Notes under the pieces: generated by a model
The model's database searches: none
The model's input: the letters and a program-made list of their open reading frames with translations, nothing else
What the model was told of the DNA's origin: nothing
Shown: positions 31,888-40,020 of the stretch, one piece after another
Layout: each line of letters begins with the position of its first letter
Numbering within the stretch: the first letter of the stretch is position 1
Assembly: GCA_963611355.1 (NCBI GenBank)
Contig: CAVDRM010000020.1
Span: 1-40,247 of the forward strand
DNA from: CAVDRM01 sp963611355
GTDB lineage: Bacteria > Bacillota > Clostridia > Christensenellales > Aristaeellaceae
Direction: 5' to 3'
DNA length: 40,247 nucleotides
Made by a program: the position numbers and the translations under genes

Positions 31888-33228
31888 ATGGAACAGCTTC
31901 CCTATGCCCCGATTCCGCCGCAGAGCCTGGAGGCCGAGCGGTCTGTCTTGGGCGCGCTTTTGCAGGATTCCGGCGTTGTTGCCTCCGCCATGGAGCTTTT
32001 AACGGCTGAGGATTTTTACGCGCCGCAGCATAAGGCGATTTTCGAAGCGGTTGCCGAGCTGGTCTCGCATGGCACGGCGGTCGACTTAATCACCATGAAT
32101 GACGAGCTGGCGCGGCGCGGGACGCTGGACGGCGTCGGCGGCGTGGAATATCTGGTTCAGCTCACGCAGGATGTGCCGACCACCGCCAATACGCCTTATT
32201 ATATCAACATTGTCCGCGAAAAATCCACCTTGCGGCGGCTGATTTCGGCGGCCAACGACATTTCCCATATGGCCTATGCGCAGCAGGAGGCGCTGCCGAC
32301 CATTTTAGGCGCTTGTGAAAAGCTGATTTTTGACATCGCCATGCGGCGCGGCGGCGGCGCGGAATTGGAAAACATCCGTGAGGTGCTGAAGCGCACCTAT
32401 GCGCAGATTGAGGAGCTGTCCCGCTTAAAGGGCGCTGTTTCCGGCGTCCCGACCGGCTTTTATGATCTGGATAACCTGCTGACCGGCCTGCACGCGGGCG
32501 AACTGATTTTAATCGGCGCTCGTCCCTCCATGGGTAAAACCTCCTTTGCCGTCAATATCGCCTCCTATGCCGCGCACAAGGGCAAGACCGTGGCTGTCTT
32601 TTCCCTGGAAATGCCTCGTGAGCAGATTGCCATGCGCATGCTGTGCGGCGATGCGCGGGTCAATATGCAGTCCGTCCGTTCCGGCACGATGAAGGATGAG
32701 GAATGGGTGCGGCTTGCAAGGTCGTTGGGTCCGCTGGCGAACAGCCCCATCTACATTGACGACAGCGCAGGCGTGACCCCTTCGCAGATTCGCTCCCGCT
32801 GCCGCAGGCTGATGATGGAAAAGGGGCTTGACCTCATCGTCATCGACTATCTGCAGCTCATGGCCGCCGACGGAAAGACTGAAAACAGACAGCTGGAGGT
32901 CAGCGAAATCTCCCGCAGGCTAAAGGCACTGGCGCTGGAGCTGAAAGTGCCGCTGATTGCCTGCGCCCAGCTTTCCCGTGCCAACACGCAGCGCGCCGTC
33001 AAAAAGCCTATGCTGTCCGACCTTCGCGATTCCGGCTCGATTGAGCAGGATGCTGATGTCTGCATGTTCCTGCACAGAGAGAGCTATTACGACGACACCA
33101 TCGAGGATAAAAACACTGCCGAGGTCATTCTGGCCAAGCAGAGAAACGGCCCGCTGGGGACGGTGAAGCTGGCATGGCTGAGCGAGTATACACAGTTTGC
33201 CAACCTGAGCGCGCAAACACCTGACTAA
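31888..33228 (+). CDS. dnaB: Replicative DNA helicase DnaB
   Basis: The hexameric helicase unwinds DNA 5' to 3' at the replication fork and binds primase. The 446-residue protein has the N-terminal P-P-Q-S-L-E-A-E-R-S-V-L-G-A-L primase-binding domain, a linker helix, and a RecA-like ATPase: Walker A G-A-R-P-S-M-G-K-T (210-218), Walker B L-D-L-I-V-I-D-Y-L-Q-L, Q-L-S-R (motif 3) and D-L-R-D-S-G-S-I-E-Q-D-A-D (motif 4). No intein is present. The ATG has no clear Shine-Dalgarno and lies 6 nt after the rplI stop, so translation is probably coupled. It sits in the cluster with rplI and yhaM. Confidence 0.97.
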   Translation: MEQLPYAPIPPQSLEAERSVLGALLQDSGVVASAMELLTAEDFYAPQHKAIFEAVAELVSHGTAVDLITMNDELARRGTLDGVGGVEYLVQLTQDVPTTANTPYYINIVREKSTLRRLISAANDISHMAYAQQEALPTILGACEKLIFDIAMRRGGGAELENIREVLKRTYAQIEELSRLKGAVSGVPTGFYDLDNLLTGLHAGELILIGARPSMGKTSFAVNIASYAAHKGKTVAVFSLEMPREQIAMRMLCGDARVNMQSVRSGTMKDEEWVRLARSLGPLANSPIYIDDSAGVTPSQIRSRCRRLMMEKGLDLIVIDYLQLMAADGKTENRQLEVSEISRRLKALALELKVPLIACAQLSRANTQRAVKKPMLSDLRDSGSIEQDADVCMFLHRESYYDDTIEDKNTAEVILAKQRNGPLGTVKLAWLSEYTQFANLSAQTPD

Positions 33229-33242
33229 GGAGCATTCTGCCG

Positions 33243-34322
33243 ATGAACAATTTTACGATGGCCGGGCTGAAAAAGGATGACCGCATTGAGGGCTTTTTGC
33301 TGGTACGCACCGCCGAACAGCGGCAGAGCAGCAACGGCAGCCGCTATCTGGACATGACGCTGTGCGACAAGACGGGCGATATGAACGCCAAAATGTGGGA
33401 CGGGACGGTGCAGCCGCCGAAAGCAAGCAGCATCGTCAAGGTGCGCGCCGCCATTCAGGAATATAACGGCCGTCTGCAAATGCGCATTGACCGCATCCGT
33501 CCAAGCAAGGCAGAGGATGAGGTGGACATTGCCCAGCTCATGCCGTGCGCGCCCGAAAAGCCGGAGGTCATGCTCAGGCTGATTGACGATACCATTGACC
33601 GAATGCAGACGCCGGAGCTTCAAAAAATTCTGCGCGAAATGCTGAATGCCGTGCATGAGCAGCTCGTGTATTATCCCGCCGCGCAGCGCCTGCACCATGC
33701 GGAGCGGAGCGGCCTTTTGCACCATGTCACCTCCATGCTGCGGGCGGCGGATGCCATCCTGACCGTTTACGATTTTTTGGATGCCGACCTGCTCAAAAGC
33801 GGCGTCATCGCGCATGACCTGAGCAAGGTGTACGAGATGGTGTCCGACGAGGCAGGCAATGTGTCCGATTATTCCAAGGACGGCCTGCTGCTTGGGCATC
33901 TGGTGCGCGGCGTGAGCGAGGTGCGGGCGGCGGCGGAGCGCGCCGGCGTAACGGGAGAATATGTCCTTTTGCTGGAGCACATGGTCATCAGTCACCACGG
34001 CACGGCGGAATTCGGCAGTCCCCGCGCCCCCATGTTTCCGGAGGCCGAGGCGCTCCATATGCTGGACGATTTCGATGCCAAAATGAACGAGATGGAAGGC
34101 ATTCTGCGGCGCACGCCGATGGGCGCGTTCAGCGAAAAAATCTGGTCGCTGGACAGGCGCGTTTATCATCCCTGCTATCAAAGGGAGCTGGCTGCCAACG
34201 TGCAGGAGCAGGCGGAACAAACGGAGCAACAAGAAGAAAAGAAGGCAGAGCCCATCCAGAAACCTGCCGAGCGCCGCTTTGCCCGCCCCGACCAAGACCG
34301 CGCCTATCAGGGGCTGCTGTAA
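33243..34322 (+). CDS. YhaM-family 3'-5' exoribonuclease
   Basis: A 359-residue enzyme with an N-terminal OB-fold (about 15-85, with D-M-T-L-C-D-K-T-G-D-M-N-A-K-M-W) and a C-terminal HD phosphohydrolase domain. Metal ligands are visible as H-H-A-E-R-S-G-L-L-H-H, His191-Asp192 in I-A-H-D-L-S-K, and M-V-I-S-H-H-G in the next helix. This order is that of YhaM, a Mn-dependent 3'-5' exonuclease that trims short RNA and single-stranded DNA. A Gln/Glu-rich tail (about 320-340) is extra. AAGGAG overlaps the dnaB stop. It is the last gene of the cluster; no good terminator is visible after it. Confidence 0.88.
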   Translation: MNNFTMAGLKKDDRIEGFLLVRTAEQRQSSNGSRYLDMTLCDKTGDMNAKMWDGTVQPPKASSIVKVRAAIQEYNGRLQMRIDRIRPSKAEDEVDIAQLMPCAPEKPEVMLRLIDDTIDRMQTPELQKILREMLNAVHEQLVYYPAAQRLHHAERSGLLHHVTSMLRAADAILTVYDFLDADLLKSGVIAHDLSKVYEMVSDEAGNVSDYSKDGLLLGHLVRGVSEVRAAAERAGVTGEYVLLLEHMVISHHGTAEFGSPRAPMFPEAEALHMLDDFDAKMNEMEGILRRTPMGAFSEKIWSLDRRVYHPCYQRELAANVQEQAEQTEQQEEKKAEPIQKPAERRFARPDQDRAYQGLL

Positions 34323-34406
34323 GAAAATCGCTTTCCTCTTGGTTCTTCACCTTTACGGACGGCTGATGCGGACGTTTGGATTTCTGTAAATAAACAGTTT
34401 CGTATC

Positions 34407-34435
34407 TTGACGAAAAGATGAAGAATTGTTACAAT
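34407..34435 (+). promoter_or_regulatory. Promoter of the lipoprotein gene
   Basis: TTGACG (34407-34412), 17-nt spacer, TACAAT (34430-34435). Confidence 0.75.
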
Positions 34436-34484
34436 AGTATCAACCGATTCGGAAAGTTTTTGACCGCAAGGGAGGCTGTACGGA

Positions 34485-35306
34485 ATGAAGAAAAAACTCG
34501 CGCTGCTTCTGGCGTTGACGCTGCTGGCGGCATCTCTGGGCGGCTGTACGCAGGAAAGCGTCACGTATCCGGAGGCAGGACAGGCGCAGTCGCAGACGGT
34601 CATCCAGCAAAATGACCTGCTGACCGTGACCGACCCGCCCACGGCGACGCCGGCATCGGAAGAGACGACAGACGAGGACATCGACTTTGACGATTACGAC
34701 CCCTCCTCCGAGGAGGACGATGCACTGAACTATTACTACGCCCTAGGCGCATACAATGATGCGGGCGAAGCCATTTACGCGGGCGCAACGCCCATCCCGC
34801 TCGACCCCATCGATATGCCCACCCCCACGCCGCGCCCCGCCTTGGCCTTTACCTACACCGCCTATACGCCCTCCCGTTTGGGGCTGACCTTTGAAGCGCC
34901 GAACGACTGGTATATCAGCCAGGACGATACCTCCGGCTTCACCTTGACCGACCCGACTGCGCGGGACAACATCAATGCTTCCATCAGCATCACCGTGACG
35001 CAGGTGTCGAACAATTACAAGCTCTCCGACGTCAAGACGGACCTGAAAAACCAGCTTGCCGAGATTCAGAAGAGTTATACCAAGTGGTCTGTGGCCAACG
35101 CCGCCTCCCGCTCCCTGCTCGGCGCGGACGGCTACTACAACACCTACCGCGGCGAGCTCTATGACGGCACCATCGTGCGCGGCTTAATCAATATCGCCCT
35201 GCTCCCCGGCAAGACCATCACCGTGCATCTGATTTCCCCCGGCTGGTTTAATTCCAGCTACACCAATGTCTATACCCGCCTGCGCAATACGCTCAAGGAG
35301 CTGTAA
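34485..35306 (+). CDS. Lipoprotein of unknown function
   Basis: A 273-residue lipoprotein. The signal peptide ends in the lipobox L-G-G-C, with Cys21 as the acylation site. An acidic, Pro/Thr-rich linker (about 45-120, with D-I-D-F-D-D-Y-D and P-T-P-T-P-R-P) is followed by a globular domain (about 125-273) of alternating strands, with L-G-L-T-F-E-A-P-N-D-W-Y and T-D-P-T-A-R-D-N. This resembles the PsbP/DcrB-like fold common in exported proteins, but that is only a pattern match. AGGGAGG precedes ATG 34485. It is processed by the lspA product encoded here. A weak terminator separates it from the deacetylase gene. Confidence 0.82.
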   Translation: MKKKLALLLALTLLAASLGGCTQESVTYPEAGQAQSQTVIQQNDLLTVTDPPTATPASEETTDEDIDFDDYDPSSEEDDALNYYYALGAYNDAGEAIYAGATPIPLDPIDMPTPTPRPALAFTYTAYTPSRLGLTFEAPNDWYISQDDTSGFTLTDPTARDNINASISITVTQVSNNYKLSDVKTDLKNQLAEIQKSYTKWSVANAASRSLLGADGYYNTYRGELYDGTIVRGLINIALLPGKTITVHLISPGWFNSSYTNVYTRLRNTLKEL

Positions 35307-35321
35307 AGAAAAAAAATACGG

Positions 35322-35351
35322 CAGGCCGTCTGTAATATGGCGGCCTGTTTT
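35322..35351 (+). terminator. Weak terminator after the lipoprotein gene
   Basis: CAGGCCG (35322-35328) and CGGCCTG (35341-35347) form a 7-bp stem followed by TTTT. The short T-tract may allow read-through to the deacetylase gene 18 nt downstream, which has no visible promoter of its own. Confidence 0.6.
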
Positions 35352-35368
35352 GATGGGGACATTATCGA

Positions 35369-36679
35369 ATGAAAAAAGCATGGGCGTTCCTGAGCCTGCT
35401 ATGGATTCTGTTTCTGCCTTTTTCTTCTCTTGCAGAGGAAACGGCCTCGCTGCCGCTTCCGCAGCTTCTTTGCTTTACGCAGCATACCGTTGAAACGCCT
35501 CTCGGCGACAGGTCAACCGACCGCCGGACGTATCCGGATACGGAAAACGCCGCCGTCAATGAGGCTGTTTCCGCCATGGTGGACGCGCTGGCGGAAAAAA
35601 ACGCGCCCTCCGTTCCCGATGAAATGACGGTCACGGGCAAAACCATTTTGGATACCGGAGCGACCGTGACGGTCACCGGCACGAAGGTCGCCTCCTTTTT
35701 CGTCCTTTCGCATGTTCTGTATGGCCGCTCCCAGACAGCGGTTGATTTTGATACGGCCGTGTTTGACCTTAAAACGGGAGCAAGGCTGAAGCTGAACGAC
35801 CTGCTGAACGCCGACGCATTTCATGTGCTCCGAGCCGCCGTTCTGAAGCAGGCGGAGGCGTATTTTCCGGCGGAAACGGCCGATGCAAAGCGTTTGAATG
35901 CCTTGGCGGACAGCGTTTCAGACGCGCCTTTTACGCTGACGCCCGCCTATCTTGTCCTGCACTTTCGCGCCGATGCGCTGTATGCAGGAAAGCAGACGCT
36001 GATGCATGTGCGGCTTCCGTATACGGAGCTAAATGATTATATGACGGCCTATGCCTTGGAGCAGACGGACAACAGCATGTACCGAACGGCCGCACTGACC
36101 TTTGATGACGGTCCCGCGCAGGGCGTGACGCGCAAAATCCTGCTCGCGCTGCGCGAAAACGGCGCAGTCGGCACATTTTTTAATTTGGGAAAGCAGATGC
36201 GCAAGTCGCCGGAGGTCGTCTGCTGGGAGCACGATGCAGGCCATTCCGTGCAAAGCCATACTTACGAGCATGAGCTGCATCCGGAGACGCAGAAAAAGAT
36301 GCTGAAAATGCGCGACCGCTTTGCAAAGGAGCAGGAAGAGCTTATCGGCATCGCCCCTGTCTATATGCGGGCGCCGGGCGGCAATGACAAGCTGTATGCC
36401 AAATGGAAGGTCGGCCTGCCCATCATCCGCTGGAACTGCCTGACCGGAGACGCAAGCGAAACGGTGGACGTCAATCAGTCGATGAGCACCTTTACGCACA
36501 CCCTGAAGGACCATGCCGTGGTGCTGATGCACTGCATCCGCTATTCCAGCCTTGATGTGCTGGAGGCCGCCGCCGCCCGCCTGCGCCTAAAAGGATACCT
36601 GTATGTCACCGTAGACGAATTTTTCCTGCTGAAAGGCATCACACCGCAGGATAATGTTGTTTATTGGGGTGATGAGTAG
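35369..36679 (+). CDS. Secreted polysaccharide deacetylase with N-terminal DUF3298-like domain
   Basis: A 436-residue exported protein. A signal peptide (1-22) precedes a DUF3298/RsiV-like domain (about 30-225, with V-F-D-L-K-T-G-A-R-L-K-L-N-D-L), then a NodB domain. Deacetylase motifs are T-F-D-D-G-P (244-249, catalytic and metal Asp), H-S-V-Q-S-H-T-Y-E-H (metal His pair), R-A-P-G-G and L-M-H. The fourth motif is W-N-C-L-T-G-D rather than the usual D-x-x-D-W form. The enzyme should remove acetyl groups from peptidoglycan sugars, as in B. subtilis PdaC, which has a similar architecture. The start lacks a strong ribosome binding site but begins the signal peptide. Confidence 0.9.
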   Translation: MKKAWAFLSLLWILFLPFSSLAEETASLPLPQLLCFTQHTVETPLGDRSTDRRTYPDTENAAVNEAVSAMVDALAEKNAPSVPDEMTVTGKTILDTGATVTVTGTKVASFFVLSHVLYGRSQTAVDFDTAVFDLKTGARLKLNDLLNADAFHVLRAAVLKQAEAYFPAETADAKRLNALADSVSDAPFTLTPAYLVLHFRADALYAGKQTLMHVRLPYTELNDYMTAYALEQTDNSMYRTAALTFDDGPAQGVTRKILLALRENGAVGTFFNLGKQMRKSPEVVCWEHDAGHSVQSHTYEHELHPETQKKMLKMRDRFAKEQEELIGIAPVYMRAPGGNDKLYAKWKVGLPIIRWNCLTGDASETVDVNQSMSTFTHTLKDHAVVLMHCIRYSSLDVLEAAAARLRLKGYLYVTVDEFFLLKGITPQDNVVYWGDE

Positions 36680-36777
36680 TGCGGCGGACTGCCGAAATAT
36701 TCCGTTTTTTCAATGTCATCGCCGATTTTCACGCTTTTTCCGCTTTCGCTTTGACCTGTTTTTTGCCACGCGCATTA

Positions 36778-36813
36778 ATGAAAGAAAAATTTGTAACAAT
36801 GAAAGAAATTTGT
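36778..36813 (+). repeat. Two direct repeats upstream of the ppdK promoter
   Basis: ATGAAAGAAAAATTTGT (36778-36794) and ATGAAAGAAATTTGT (36799-36813) start 21 bp apart, about two helical turns, directly before the -35 box of ppdK. They could be activator sites or an AT-rich UP element. Confidence 0.45.
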
Positions 36814-36841
36814 TGATTTTACAATAATCTTATGGTAAAAT
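36813..36841 (+). promoter_or_regulatory. Promoter of ppdK
   Basis: TTGATT (36813-36818), 17-nt spacer, TAAAAT (36836-36841). The leader of about 80 nt contains a small GCTG/CAGC hairpin followed by a T-rich stretch and ends in AAGGAGG. Confidence 0.65.
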
Positions 36842-36927
36842 ATTATGGTTAAAGCGCTGAAGAACAGCTTTGTTGTCTTTTTCGGCTTACAACTGCTATC
36901 CTATTCCATTAAGGAGGAATTTAATCA

Positions 36928-39564
36928 ATGGCGAAGAAGTATGTCTACCTTTTCAAAGAAGGCAATGCCGGCATGCGCGAGCTGCTGGGCGGCAAGGGCG
37001 CGAACTTGGCGGAAATGACCAATATCGGCCTGCCTGTGCCGCAGGGCTTCACCATCACCACCGAAGCCTGCACCCAGTACTATGAGGACGGTCGCAAAAT
37101 CAACGATGAAATTAAGGCCGAAATCATGGAATACATCGGCAAAATGGAAGCAATCACCGGCAAAAAATTTGGCGATATGGAAAACCCGCTGCTGGTTTCC
37201 GTGCGCTCCGGCGCCCGTGCTTCCATGCCCGGCATGATGGACACGATTCTGAACCTTGGTCTGAATGAGCAGGTCGTTCATGTAATCGCCGAAAAATCCA
37301 GCAACCCCCGTTGGGCTTGGGACTGCTATCGCCGCTTCATTCAGATGTTCTCCGACGTCGTTATGGAAGTCGGCAAGAAATATTTCGAGAAGCTCATCGA
37401 CGCGATGAAGGAAAAGAAGGGTGTGACCTACGACACCGAACTGAGCGCCGATGACCTTCATGAGCTGGCCAACCAGTTCAAGGCCGAATACAAGCAGCAG
37501 CTCGGCAAGGATTTCCCGGATGACCCCAAGGTGCAGCTTTTCGCGGCCATCGAAGCCGTGTTCCGCTCCTGGGACAACCCGCGTGCCAACGTGTACCGCA
37601 TGGACCATGACATCCCCTATTCCTGGGGCACGGCCGTCAACGTCCAGATGATGGCCTTCGGCAACATGGGCGATGACTGCGGCACGGGCGTTGCCTTCAC
37701 CCGCTCCCCTGCTACCGGCAGCAAGGGCCTGTTCGGCGAATTCCTGACCAATGCGCAGGGCGAAGATGTGGTTGCCGGTGTCCGCACGCCGATGCCCATC
37801 ACCGAAATGGAGCAGAAGTTCCCCGAAGCCTTCAAGCAGTTCGTGGATGTCTGCGGCATTCTTGAAAACCATTATCACGATATGCAGGACATGGAGTTCA
37901 CCGTGGAACACGGCAAGCTCTACATGCTCCAGACCCGCAACGGCAAGCGCACCGCCGCCGCCGCCATCAAAATCGCCTGCGACCTGATTGACGAGGGCAT
38001 GATTTCCGAAGAGGAAGCGCTGATGCAGATTGACGCGAAGTCTCTGGATATGCTGCTGCACCCGACCTTTGACGCAGCTGCCCTGAAGAAGGCTCAGCCC
38101 ATCGGCAAGGGCATTGCCGCCTCCCCCGGCGCTGCCGCCGGCTCCATCGTCTTCACCGCCGAGGATGCCGTCGAGCACGGCAAGAAGGGTGAAAAAGTCG
38201 TTCTCGTCCGTCTGGAGACCTCTCCCGAAGACATTGAGGGCATGAAGTACAGCCAGGGCATCCTGACCGTCCGCGGCGGCCAGACCAGCCACGCGGCCGT
38301 TGTTGCCCGCGGCATGGGCACCTGCTGCGTCTCCGGCTGCGGCGATATTAAGATGGATGAAGAAAACAAGTGCTTCACGCTGGCCGGCAAGACCTATCAT
38401 GAGGGCGATGTGCTGAGTCTGGACGGCTCGACCGGCAACATCTACGGCGAGCTCATCCCGACCGTTCCCGCCGACCCGAACAGCGGCTACTTCGGCCGCA
38501 TCATGGAGCTTGCCGACAAGTACAAGACGATGGGCGTCCGCACCAATGCCGATACCCCGCACGATGCACAGCAGGCTGCTTCCTTCGGCGCGACCGGCAT
38601 CGGCCTGTGCCGCACCGAGCATATGTTCTTTGACCCCGACCGCATCGGCGCATTCCGTGAAATGATTTGCTCCGAGACTGTAGAAGAGCGCGAGCATGCG
38701 CTGGCCAAAATTGAGCCGATGCAGCAGGCGGACTTTGAGGGTCTGTTTGAGGCGCTGGGCGGCTATCCCGTCACCATCCGCTTCCTTGACCCGCCGCTGC
38801 ATGAGTTCGTGCCCACCGACGAGGCGGACATCGAAGCGCTGGCCAAGGCGCAGGGCAAGACCGTCGCCTATATCAAGCAGGTTATTTCCGACCTTCATGA
38901 GTTTAACCCGATGATGGGTCATCGCGGCTGCCGTCTGACCGTCACCTATCCCGAAATCGCCGCCATGCAGACCCGCGCCATCATCAAGGCCGCGCTGGCT
39001 GTCAAGGGCCGTCATGCGGACTGGAACGTCGTTCCCGAAATCATGATTCCGCTCGTGGGCGAGGTGAAGGAATACAAGTTTGTGAAGAACATCGTTGTGA
39101 AGACCGCAGATGAGCTGATTGCCGCCTCCGGCATCAAGCTCGAATACGAGGTCGGCACGATGATTGAAATCCCGCGTGCTGCGCTGACCGCGGATGAAAT
39201 CGCCAAGGAAGCGGACTTCTTCTGCTTCGGCACCAACGACCTCACCCAAATGACCTTTGGCTTCAGCCGTGACGATGCCGGTAAGTTCCTGCCCGCCTAC
39301 TATCAGAACAAGATTTACGAGTCCGACCCCTTCTCCCGTTTGGACACCATCGGCGTCGGCAAGCTGATGAAGATGGCCGTTGAACTGGGCAGGGCAGCCA
39401 ATCCCAAGCTCCACTGCGGCATCTGCGGCGAGCATGGCGGCGACCCGTCCTCCATCGAGTTCTGCAACGAAATCGGCCTGAACTATGTTTCCTGCAGCCC
39501 GTTCCGTGTCCCGATTGCCCGTCTGAGCGCTGCACAGGCTGCCATCAAGGAAAAGCGCCAATAA
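36928..39564 (+). CDS. ppdK: Pyruvate, phosphate dikinase
   Basis: The enzyme interconverts pyruvate, ATP and phosphate with PEP, AMP and pyrophosphate; in anaerobes it often runs in the glycolytic direction and saves ATP. The 878-residue protein has the N-terminal ATP-grasp domain (G-G-K-G-A-N-L, S-V-R-S-G-A-R-A-S-M-P-G-M-M-D-T), the swivelling domain with catalytic His455 in G-G-Q-T-S-H-A-A-V-V, and the C-terminal TIM-barrel PEP/pyruvate domain with G-T-N-D-L-T-Q and Cys833 in C-G-I-C-G-E-H-G-G. Thr453 is the position phosphorylated by the regulatory protein in some species; no such regulator gene is adjacent. AAGGAGG (36911-36917) sets the start. Confidence 0.97.
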   Translation: MAKKYVYLFKEGNAGMRELLGGKGANLAEMTNIGLPVPQGFTITTEACTQYYEDGRKINDEIKAEIMEYIGKMEAITGKKFGDMENPLLVSVRSGARASMPGMMDTILNLGLNEQVVHVIAEKSSNPRWAWDCYRRFIQMFSDVVMEVGKKYFEKLIDAMKEKKGVTYDTELSADDLHELANQFKAEYKQQLGKDFPDDPKVQLFAAIEAVFRSWDNPRANVYRMDHDIPYSWGTAVNVQMMAFGNMGDDCGTGVAFTRSPATGSKGLFGEFLTNAQGEDVVAGVRTPMPITEMEQKFPEAFKQFVDVCGILENHYHDMQDMEFTVEHGKLYMLQTRNGKRTAAAAIKIACDLIDEGMISEEEALMQIDAKSLDMLLHPTFDAAALKKAQPIGKGIAASPGAAAGSIVFTAEDAVEHGKKGEKVVLVRLETSPEDIEGMKYSQGILTVRGGQTSHAAVVARGMGTCCVSGCGDIKMDEENKCFTLAGKTYHEGDVLSLDGSTGNIYGELIPTVPADPNSGYFGRIMELADKYKTMGVRTNADTPHDAQQAASFGATGIGLCRTEHMFFDPDRIGAFREMICSETVEEREHALAKIEPMQQADFEGLFEALGGYPVTIRFLDPPLHEFVPTDEADIEALAKAQGKTVAYIKQVISDLHEFNPMMGHRGCRLTVTYPEIAAMQTRAIIKAALAVKGRHADWNVVPEIMIPLVGEVKEYKFVKNIVVKTADELIAASGIKLEYEVGTMIEIPRAALTADEIAKEADFFCFGTNDLTQMTFGFSRDDAGKFLPAYYQNKIYESDPFSRLDTIGVGKLMKMAVELGRAANPKLHCGICGEHGGDPSSIEFCNEIGLNYVSCSPFRVPIARLSAAQAAIKEKRQ

Positions 39565-39606
39565 CAAGTTGACGCAAACAGCGTAGGCAAAACAACTGAT
39601 ATAAAT

Positions 39607-39650
39607 ACGGTCACACAGTCCATTTGGATTGTGTGACCGTTATTTTTTTT
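39607..39650 (+). terminator. First terminator after ppdK
   Basis: ACGGTCACACA (39607-39617) pairs with TGTGTGACCGT (39630-39640), with TCC/GGA able to pair inside, followed by a run of mostly T ending in eight T. Confidence 0.9.
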
Positions 39651-39681
39651 GCCCATTTTCAGATAAATACACCGTAAATCA

Positions 39682-39717
39682 AGCCGCTGGTTTCACTATA
39701 AAATCAGCGGCTTTTTT
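39682..39717 (+). terminator. Second terminator after ppdK
   Basis: AGCCGCTG (39682-39689) pairs with CAGCGGCT (39705-39712) across a 15-nt loop, followed by six T. It ends just before the suspected mobile-element DNA. Confidence 0.8.
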
Positions 39718-39744
39718 CGTGCCCAAAAAATTTTTGAAATTTTT

Positions 39745-39954
39745 TCGCTCAGGGGGTTAAAAAATGACCCTTCTCGCTGGCTACCTATGGAAAGACCGTT
39801 CCCGCAGGAGGAAGAATTGAAAGCCAAGACCGACCGGCTGAACGAACTCAACGCCCTGCTCAATGTGGATAAGCGTGAGAACGAGATCGTCGGCGGTGAA
39901 CCCGATGAGGGTGATGAACCGCCCGAAAAGAAACCGAGGAACTTGGAAAGATAG
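39745..39954 (+). pseudogene. 3' remnant of a large mobile-element protein
   Basis: An open frame with no credible start until ATG 39787 (55 residues) reads N-D-P-S-R-W-L-P-M-E-R-P-F-P-Q-E-E-E-L, then L-N-E-L-N-A-L-L-N-V-D-K-R-E-N-E-I-V, a Pro/Glu/Lys-rich tail and a stop. I recognise this as similar to the extreme C-terminus of very large helicase or DNA-methylase-type proteins carried by integrative conjugative elements of Bacillota. Upstream coding is missing: the frame runs straight into the ppdK terminator. It is therefore most likely a scar or edge of an insertion. The identification comes from remembered pattern similarity, not a search. Confidence 0.5.
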
Positions 39955-39963
39955 CCGAATCTC

Positions 39964-39992
39964 TTGACAATCGTTATCATATATGATAACAT
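39964..39992 (+). promoter_or_regulatory. Promoter of the XRE regulator with embedded operator
   Basis: TTGACA (39964-39969), 17-nt spacer and a weaker TAACAT (39987-39992). An 18-bp perfect palindrome, GTTATCATATATGATAAC (39973-39990), fills the spacer and enters the -10 box. This is a typical autorepressor arrangement. Confidence 0.7.
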
Positions 39993-40020
39993 TATAGTGG
40001 GCCGGAAGGGAGGGCTTTGT

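Noticed and set aside
36680..36777. Stretch after the deacetylase gene searched for a terminator or small gene
   Set aside because: Only a 4-bp stem before TTTTTT was found. No convincing terminator, RNA gene or coding frame.
36925..39567. 880-residue open frame on the minus strand opposite ppdK
   Set aside because: It mirrors ppdK over its full length. Codon bias in GC-rich genes keeps the opposite strand open. It has no promoter or ribosome site, and the translation looks random in composition.
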